Notes under the pieces: generated by a model | What the model was told of the DNA's origin: nothing | Database searches by the model: none | Seen by the model: the letters and a program-made list of their open reading frames with translations, nothing else | In this document: positions 56,842-64,000 of the stretch, piece after piece | Position numbering within the stretch: the stretch's first letter is position 1 | Layout of the letters: each line of letters opens with the position of its first letter | Assembly: GCA_963575745.1 (NCBI GenBank) | Contig: CAUYUJ010017849.1 | Coordinates: forward strand, 1-64,000 | Direction: 5' to 3' | Origin: Prorocentrum cordatum | Taxonomy: Eukaryota > Sar > Dinophyceae > Prorocentrales > Prorocentraceae | DNA: 64,000 nucleotides | Position numbers and translations under genes: made by a program

Positions 56842-57597
56842 ATGAAGATCAATCGGGAATCTCTGAGAACTAGCGATTCTGGAGACTGTATCGGGCGTCG
56901 CGGCCTTCTCAGAGCTTTCTGGAACGCTCTGAAAGCGTTCCGGAACGCTCTGGAACGGATTTATCTTTGTCCTAGCCCCGCCCGAAAACGTCCTTGCCTC
57001 GATCAACCTGCTGATGGAGCAACGCTGGGCCTCGGGCGAGCGGCCGGCCGAAAAGGAAAGAGGCTGGCCGAGGCCGAAAGGGCGGCGGGCACCATTGAAA
57101 CACACTCGATCGCTTGCTTGCAACATGCCCTGAGACGGCCAGGGCTGGGAGCAAGAGCTCGCCTGCCCACCTGGGCTAGTCCCAGGAAGCGATCCAAAGC
57201 ATCGATGCGCCCACGAAAGGCGCGGATGCAAGCAATAATATCGCAACTGCCGCCCAGCCGCGGCGCGATGCCGCCAAGGCCACTAACTCGAGGTCCCCGC
57301 CGTCAGCAGCTGCTTGGATTCGCGAAGGGCGCGGGCAAGACTGGGGAGTCCGATGTCCCACCACGGGCGCCTGCAGACCAGATTAAAGAGCTCATGCTGC
57401 GCGCCGACTCTCTGGCTGTACAACTGGCGATGCTGCAAAATAGTCGGGGTGGATTGTCACGGCGGTGGCAGATCCTCGTCCTGGCTTCTGCATCGCGTTA
57501 CAAAAGGCGGCTGATGTTAGCCCCCCCTTGCATCACTGCGGCCATGCTACATCAGGCATCCACCGCCGTGCCGCACGGCAAAGGCGGCATTGACTGA
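56842..57597 (+). CDS. Doubtful 251-codon reading frame
   Basis: An open frame starting MKINRESLRT and ending GKGGID. Part of it looks protein-like (QIKELMLRADSLAVQLAMLQ, a helical stretch at about residues 183-202), while the rest is Arg/Ala/Pro rich and may be compositional. The first part runs through a local inverted repeat at 56920-56960. No family is recognised. It could be a fragment of an old gene. Confidence 0.25.
   Translation: MKINRESLRTSDSGDCIGRRGLLRAFWNALKAFRNALERIYLCPSPARKRPCLDQPADGATLGLGRAAGRKGKRLAEAERAAGTIETHSIACLQHALRRPGLGARARLPTWASPRKRSKASMRPRKARMQAIISQLPPSRGAMPPRPLTRGPRRQQLLGFAKGAGKTGESDVPPRAPADQIKELMLRADSLAVQLAMLQNSRGGLSRRWQILVLASASRYKRRLMLAPPCITAAMLHQASTAVPHGKGGID
56918..56960. 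repeat. Short hairpin and repeat GGAACGCT
   Basis: GGAACGCT, five bases, AGCGTTCC form a perfect stem, followed directly by another GGAACGCT. Confidence 0.7.
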
Positions 57598-57914
57598 CCA
57601 GTGGCGACACTCTTAGCAATGCGGCACCGCCGTACGCCACCAGGCAGCAGGCAGTAAGCGTGCACTATTTGACACACATATTCATGCTGTTATGGCGTGT
57701 AGTTCTCCCGTTGTCGCTGCTCCCGCTCCCGCGCGGCTCAGTGCTGTGCCTTCTCCTCGGTGCGCCGCGGTACGACGTTCGCTGTGTTCCACTGTGCTCC
57801 CCGCCAGCCCCAAGCGCTGGCTGCCACTCCCCGCCACCCTTGCCACCGTGGTTCGTCACGGCCACCCACCGCGCTCTGGCCCTGCGCGCCTGGCTGCTGC
57901 GCCCCCCCCGGCTG

Positions 57915-58062
57915 CTCGTCGTCGAACTCTTCGGCGTCTGAGCGTCCCTTCTTCCTCTCGGCCGTCCACCCTTTCCCTCTTTGCTCGCCGGCCAATTCGC
58001 TAGTTAGTGTCCCTATCTAGCTTCTCGCTGGAGAAGAGATCGCCGCCTCGCCGCTGACGGAA
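57915..58062 (-). repeat. Dispersed repeat family F, copy 2
   Basis: Inverse copy of 2099-2250. The minus strand carries the conserved peptide TAERKKGRSDAEEFDDEQP. Confidence 0.65.
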
Positions 58063-58199
58063 ACACAAGTCCCCCATCCCTCTTAATATTTCGAGCGTGG
58101 CATACAGCCTGTGGAATGCGGCGACACAGTTCGGACCTGGCTGATGCTCATGTCTGCGTTAGTTCGATCCCAGATCGGAATCTAGCCCGCGCGAGCAAT

Positions 58200-59215
58200 C
58201 ATGGACAATTGGGCGGAAACGTTTCCCACGCGGAGTAGCGCGGCCTTTCGGCGTACGCATGCGGCCACCCACTGAGTGGACCTACTGTTCGCCAGCGCGG
58301 GACGTGAAGACATACCAACCTTTCTCCGCAGCTTCGGGCCCACATGCAGGAACCTTCAGGTGGAAGGTCTGCTGGAAGTGCACGAGTCCGCCGACAGTGT
58401 CGGCGTGTGTGAGGGGGAATCCTGGGGTTGTCGTCGAAAGTGGCCGTGGGATATGCTTTTCCGTTCGAAGCTTTCTCCCGCTGTGGCTTACGCAAGTGAG
58501 GCCCTGTAAGCTCGCAAGCCCTGGGGAAACATACCCTCCCTGCTGGGCTAAGGGAAGCATGTCCCCTTCTCGCCGCTCCCGTCCAATGTCCTACCTCGCG
58601 CCAGCAATTGTGCGAGGGTGGGGGGCTGGGTCGGCGGTGGACACACCTCCCTTCAGTAAACTACCCTTTAGTGAAAACGGCCTGGGACCGAAATCGACGG
58701 ACCTGGACCTGGAAAAATTACGCCCGCGACGCCCTCTCGCGAACCGAAAACGGCCGATTCGCTAATCGACGTGTCAGGGTAGGAGGTCTATCAACCTCCG
58801 ACTGGGGGTGAGAGGCGGGCTGAGGGATGGGCGCCAGCGCGGCTCTGCCATTGGGAGGTGGTGCAGGCTGGGTGGCGTCATCACCAAACCTGCAAATAAC
58901 TGGTCACAAATCTCCTGCCATGCCCATCGAACACACTCCTGCCGGATCGCGTCTGCCTTCGTCTCGCCAACGCCTGCATCGCTTCTCCGTTGTGGGCCGA
59001 AGTCGAGCCCCTTTTCCACTGCAGCGCATAGCGGCCAACTCCCGGGCTGCCTGGCCTACACCCCCCATCAAGTCATGCTTGACTGGTTTCACCGGGTCAT
59101 CGAATCCAGCGTTCAAGCTGGTCGCCGCCAAGATTCGCCCAGAGACCCGCCCTCAATCCAGCAACGATGCCCCTGTGGCATACGGCGCGTCACTGGCCCT
59201 ACCACCCATCTGGTC
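58200..59215 (-). pseudogene. Decayed coding-like region, family unknown
   Basis: Minus-strand protein-like text includes ATSLNAGFDDPVKPVKHDLM (near 59110), GETKADAIRQECVRWAWQEI (near 58930) and GGLVHFQQTFHLKVPACGPE (near 58360). Frames differ and stops lie between. It may continue the ORF1-like region upstream on the same strand. Confidence 0.3.
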
Positions 59216-60720
59216 TTAGTTCACTCGAGGACTGTGCGACCGTTCGCTGGGCGATCTCAACAGCTCTGCGATGAACGGTGATCGATCCTGGAAGGAACGC
59301 GATCTGCGTGTGCAGCAGGCGCAAGTGTCCAACCAAAAACAATCGAGCCCTCGTGAGCCGTCGGGAAGACCCTTCGACTCGTGGCGGCTATATTTCTTTT
59401 GGCGTGTCGCTTCGTGCATCTGACATCGCAGCGGAGCACGGTCGAAGGTGAACCGTCGTGGGCCCCGACCCCTCAGACCACCTATAGGAGAGCCGTCACT
59501 CACGACCAGGAGCCCCTTGAGAGCCACTTGCGCCTTCTGGTGGTGGCGGCGGTTTCGGCTTGAGCGAAAATCGCTTGAGCAAAGTCTCCAGGTGTGCCCT
59601 TGGATCTTCCGAAGGTTGACGATTAGAGCCTTCGCCTGCTGCTGGGGCCTTCCTAATACTTCCTTGAACGCACAGTGGCCGTTCCGAAGCTGGTCAGAAG
59701 AGGCAGTAACAGGTGATTTTCTTTGCGGCGAGTTTTCGGGCCGTGTCAAGCTCCGCGTGCGCCTCCTTGAATTGTTCCGCGGCCTAGGTGGCGGCTTCAG
59801 CAGCTGCTCCGGCGTTGGTGTGCCTCGGTGCAGCGGTGAGCTCGCTGCTGTGCCTGGAGTCCTGGAACAACTTCTTATGGGCATTGGCAACCTGCTGGGG
59901 CATGCTCTTATCTCGCCGTCGCTCGGACGTCCATCTCCCGTGCATTTTTCGGTTTCGTGCGTGTTTTTTTGCTCAATGGTCCAGGATGGTCCTCGATGGT
60001 TCTCGCCGGGGAAACAATGCACACGTCCGAGCGATGCCAAGTTCTTGGCGCAGGAGTCCGGTACTGCCCGCGGCCTGCAGGGCTCCGACGATCTGCCATC
60101 TTGCCCCGTTGGCTCTGGGGCAGAACTTTGCCGACGACTGCCCGCATGTCCTCGAGCGTTCGACGAGCGCGTTCCACTACTCGCAAATGGCCTGGATCCC
60201 CCGCGGAGAATCCACGATACACTACATCAAAGCAGACGTGTGTTTTGTTTCGGACGTTTGCGAGTAGGCACTTTGCGAGTAGTGGACCGCGCTCGGTGAA
60301 GCATGGGTGGCCCCGAGCCTCCTTCCCTTGTCTGGTAACTGCTGCGCTGCCTTGCCGCCTGGCGGGTCTGGGGCACGCGGTGGTTCGAGCTGCCGCGCGG
60401 GGCCTGGTCCATTGCTGCTGTGCTTGCGGCCGCCACACCTGAAACCTCGCTGCCTGTTTGGCGGTTCCACGGACTGAACTGCCTGCAGCCCCAGCACACC
60501 ATCGCTCGAAACTGGTGTGCCGCACTGTCTGCACATGAAGAGCTCAGTTGAAATTCGTAGCCGTGGGTTGTGCGGGAATCCTTGCCTGGTGCTGTACTTC
60601 TGCCTTTTCGCGCGCAGCAGCCTGTGTCTGAGCCCCTGAGTGTGGCCGCGACGCCGCCTCGTGCCCACTGCCAGGGGTGCAGCACTGGCTGGTCGACCGC
60701 TCCGCCGCGACACCCGCCAT
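59216..60720 (-). pseudogene. Decayed ORF1-like region (possible retroelement)
   Basis: On the minus strand a cysteine-bearing stretch (LFMCRQCGTPVSS, near 60530) is followed by a helical part (RARRTLEDMRAVVGKVLPQS, near 60130), then beyond the inserted family D element by AEQFKEAHAELDTARKLAAK (near 59740) and KEVLGRPQQQAKALIVNLRK (near 59620). Zinc-finger-like plus coiled-coil order resembles ORF1 proteins of non-LTR retroelements. Several frameshifts and stops interrupt it. Identification is by layout only. Confidence 0.35.
59917..60036. mobile_element. MITE-like element family D, copy 2
   Basis: About 120 bp, lying inside the decayed ORF1-like region. Ends as in copy 1. Inside it shares GTGCATTTTTCGGTTTCGTG with copy 1. 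Confidence 0.7.
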
Positions 60721-61000
60721 GTGAGTGCTCTCCCACCCTCCTCCCGCCCCGCGGCCGCTCCGCTCCGTCTTTCGTTTCCTCCTCCGGCCGCTGGTTAATG
60801 CTCTCTTTCCGTTGCCCGGACCGCTCGAGCGCGCGTGCGGACTGCCTCTGCCGCGCTGCGACGTGAAAAGTTAGGGAATCCCTCGTCAACCTGGTGACCT
60901 GGGATCGCGCGATGGGGGTGCGTCCCCCAGGCCACAAAGGCATGCCTGGAGCCGAACTGGGCGCGGACTTCAGCCAAACAGGCTACGGCCATCCGCATCC

Positions 61001-61214
61001 TCCTCCTCCTCCTCATCCTCCTCCTCCTCCTGCTCCTCCTCCTCCTCCTCCTCCCCCTCCTCCTCCTCTCATGCTTCCTGCTCCTCCTGCTCCTTTTTTG
61101 TCTCTCTCTCTCTCTCTCTTTCTTTTATTTCTTCCCTTCATCTCTCTCTCTCTCTCTCTCTCTCTCTTTGTTGTTTTTTCCTTTTTGTTTCCTCTCTCTC
61201 TCTCTCTCTCTCTC
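61001..61214 (+). repeat. CTC tract followed by CT tracts
   Basis: CTC units at 61001-61072, then three CT dinucleotide runs between 61100 and 61214, separated by T-rich sequence. Confidence 0.95.
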
Positions 61215-61647
61215 CCGGTGCTTCCCCTTCCCTGCCTCATCATTCCCATGCCTTCTCCGTCTCCACTGCTTTATCCTCCTCGTCCTCTGCCCCCTTCTCC
61301 TCCTCCTTCTCGCCTGCCTCCTCCCTCTCCTCTCCGCCCCTCTTTGATTAGTCCTCGTCGACGTCGTCGTCGGCCTCCTGCTCCTCGAACCCATTGGAAC
61401 CTCTTCGCGGATGTCCTCGACATCCTAAAACACCCTCGGTCATCTAAAACCCCCATCCTTCTCCTCCTCCTCCTCCTTCCTTGTGCCTCCTCCTCCTTCT
61501 TATCCCCAACCTCTTCCGTTTTCACCTCCACCGCCCTTTCCTTTCTCCCTCTATCTCGTCGGCGCCCTCCTTTCCTCGAATCGCCTGCGCCCTCCCAGAA
61601 CCCTCCTGGAGAACCCCCAAGTCACCCAAGACCTGGGGAATTCGGAA

Positions 61648-61785
61648 GGTACCGATACCACTGCTCCCCGGACCTCCCCCAGGGTGCGCTCTGACCAGCA
61701 TTTCGAGGCGAATCCGGCGGTGGCGACGAGGGCCTCCCAGGAGGCCCCAAAACGGCGAAACCGAGGGGGTATGGGTAGCGGTCTG
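61648..61785 (+). repeat. Dispersed repeat family G, copy 2
   Basis: GTACCGATACCACTGCTCCC through GGTGGCGACGAGGGCCTCCC; matches 16920-17060. It directly follows a short phased-type segment (61590-61640). Confidence 0.65.
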
Positions 61786-61975
61786 GGTACCTCTCCCTCT
61801 GCAGGCCTCCTCTCCTCCTCCCTGCTCGCAGCCGCCATCCTCTGATCCTCGCTATCGTCCCCTGCGAGAAACTCGGGGGGCGAAGCTGGGGCCCGGGCCG
61901 CCGATGTCGAACATGAACAGGTGCCGCGTCCGCCCCGGTTGTGAAGAGGACAAGGCGATCTCCTCCGACGCGCGG

Positions 61976-62092
61976 CGGGCGTCGTCGTCGTCGTCGTCGA
62001 CGACGTCGTCGTCGTCGTCGTCGACGTCTTCGTCGTCGTCGTCGTTGTCGTCGTCGTCTTCGTCATCGTCATCATCGTTGTCGTCGTCGTCG
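61976..62092 (+). repeat. GTC triplet array
   Basis: GTC units with GAC, TTC and ATC variants. Confidence 0.95.
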
Positions 62093-62099
62093 TGCCTCC

Positions 62100-63600
62100 T
62101 CTTCCTCATCCCTCACCCTCCTCTTGAAGAGGAATCTTTTGTGGGGAAGATGGGGTTTGAGGGAGACCAACGCCTGACTGTCAGCCCGACCAGCTAGAAC
62201 AGCGCCGTTCAAAGAAAGGCGCCGCCACATTGTGGCCATCGAGCAGTCGCAACAAGGCAGAAGGAGAAGGAAGCGGAAGACGAGGAGGAAGAAGAGGATT
62301 GATAGAGGGTTGATGAAGGTGAATGAAGGAGAGGGTGATGTCAAAGGGAAACCGCCCCAAGTCACCAGCCCGAATGGAGCGTTGCAAGGTCGTCGAGCGG
62401 AGAGTTGCAAGGTCGCCACTCTGAGGGAAACCGCCTCAAGCCGTAATCAACTCGAAAGGAAGCCCCTTCCCTTTGATCCCTTCCCCGCCAAAGGGGGAAG
62501 TCCCGACTGGGGTCCTGATACGCCCCCCCCCCCAGCCCAATAAACGGCTGGGGGGGTGGGGCGGGCGGAGCCGGGGAAACGAGGCGCGCAAGGAACTGAA
62601 GCTAGCATGATCAAATCTGTCAGGGATACGCGCAATAACTTACGACAATCAGACACGCAACGACACCACTGGAAAACGTTGCTGGATATCTGCGCCTTAC
62701 CTCTTCCCGCTGCTGCTTCTCCTTCCTCCTCCTCCCCCTTCTCGTTGTCATTAGCCCCTCCACCCTGGGACATCCACAAGGGTTGCCGCACCACTGGACC
62801 ACCCCTATTCTACCCCTGAACTGTTCCCCCCCCGCCGCCCGCCCCTCCTCCTCCTCCTCTGCCTCATTCCCCCTGCAAGCTGGACAGTGCAGTATGCTGC
62901 CATGTTGTTGCCTTGTGGGCAGTGACAACTCTACCTTCCCTTCAGTATTGTATTTAACGGTGCGCTAAATCATCCTGCGGTTCCCCTGCTTGATGGTTCT
63001 ACCAGAGGCTCGAATTTCAGCAACATGTTCAGCACCCTCGTTCGCTTAACATTTCAAGTTCAAATTTGGCATGCGCCTTTAGTTTAAGCATGGCATGCAA
63101 CTATCATGTTAGCCCAACAACATCAACTCACTGTTACCTTGCGTCTGCTCGATTTCACTCTAATCGTGATGAACACACTTTCCGCTAGTATCTCCGGTTT
63201 CGCTGCCACGCGTTGCTCATATTCAAGGAGCTACGCGTTGTCTTCGCTTCAGCATTGTAGTCCAGGTCAGCAGCAAAAGCTTACATTTACCTTTCCTTGA
63301 CCCGTATCTGCTTGAATCGTATTGGGCATCAATATCGCTTGCATCTTCGAGTTCGCCGTCCTGCCTCTTCAAATCACAGGATCTTTGTGTTTTAGTGCAG
63401 CACCCCTTTAAATGCAATCCCTAGCGCTCATGATGGCTTCAAGATGGATCCAATCTATCCAACCAATCCCGAGCTGTCTTGGCCCAGCCTGGTTTCTGAT
63501 ACCATGATTAGCAGCTGCTGTCAGTCGGAGGCAACCTTCACATTCCCTAAACAATGCTTGCACTTAAGGGTTCTTTCTTACTTGCGCTTCTATGGGATTG
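62100..63600. other. Anonymous sequence, no feature recognised
   Basis: Contains short C and CTC runs near 62520 and 62830. From 62990 to 63560 the sequence is noticeably less GC-rich than the rest of the window. No gene is recognised. Confidence 0.4.
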
Positions 63601-63604
63601 GATG

Positions 63605-63860
63605 GGTGTCCTGAGGATTCGCCGCGTCCCAGCCCGTTGCTGTCTGCGGGGGTGCCCCGGGGATGCGCCATATCAGTGGGGGTGTCCCGAGGATTCGCCA
63701 CGTTCCGGCCACTTGCCAGTACTGGCCCATTGCCGCCCGTTGCCGCCCGTGGGGGGGTCCAGAAGATTCGCCAGGTTCTGGCCCGTTGCCGCCTGTGGGG
63801 AGGTCCCGAAGTTTCGCCACGTTGTGGTCCGTTGTCGCCCTTTGCCGGCCGTTGCCGCCT
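63605..63860 (+). repeat. Degenerate ~47-bp tandem repeat
   Basis: ATTCGCC anchors at 63617, 63664, 63693, 63765 and 63812 (steps 47, 29, 72, 47). The unit is like GAGGATTCGCCACGTTCCGG followed by CCCGTTGCCGCCTGTGGGG. Confidence 0.75.
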
Positions 63861-64000
63861 GTGGGGCGACTGCAGACTCCACACGCAGAACGCACAACAC
63901 AAAATCATGCAAGTCGATCGCCACATCGATGTGTCGGTTACGCCTCGCGCGCGCCCGCCATCCCATCCAAAAACGATGCATGTGGGACTTCTGTCAGGGA

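Overview
ORGANISM. The window looks like nuclear DNA of a dinoflagellate. The strongest sign is a 21-base match to the dinoflagellate trans-spliced leader (TCCGTAGCCATTTTGGCTCA plus A) at 53956-53976, and a diverged leader-like block upstream of the one intact gene. Also in keeping are very low gene density, an intronless nuclear gene for a mitochondrial carrier, decayed non-LTR retroelements with GC-rich codons, several families of short terminal-inverted-repeat elements, and a great excess of triplet and minisatellite repeats. I see no operons, bacterial features, CRISPR arrays, rRNA or convincing tRNA. LAYOUT. 0-7.5 kb: a coiled-coil exon running off the left edge, dispersed repeats, triplet tracts and a ~2 kb decayed coding-like stretch. 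7.5-9 kb: a nest of inverted-repeat elements. 9-21 kb: mostly anonymous sequence, two direct-repeat families, a possible reverse transcriptase scrap and blocks of a helically phased short repeat. 21.1-22.4 kb: an intact sideroflexin gene (minus strand) with a leader-like relic in its 5' flank. 22.7-28.8 kb: decayed coding scraps, a cluster of inverted-repeat elements and the largest phased-repeat blocks. 28.9-36.1 kb: a 750 bp CTC array, a 73-bp tandem repeat, and ATG/TGA, CA, TAC, CAC and CTA arrays. 36-41 kb: phased repeats and degenerate tandem repeats. 41-51.5 kb: two decayed retroelements and a long decayed coding region of unknown family, all on the minus strand, with a 100-base assembly gap inside a GAG tract. 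51.5-64 kb: triplet tracts, the leader relic, a strong 162-bp palindrome, a decayed ORF1-like region and more repeats. FUNCTION. Only sideroflexin (mitochondrial inner-membrane amino-acid carrier family) looks like a working gene within the window, and the left-edge exon belongs to a gene mostly outside it. Most of the rest is mobile-element debris and repeats. The most unusual signal is a degenerate short repeat (consensus near CCAAGAGGCCC) whose AA/TT steps recur every 10 or 11 bases, mean about 10.6-10.7, in many separate blocks on either strand, which matches the helical pitch of DNA. Distances were counted by hand in four blocks; everything else is visual reading without database searches.
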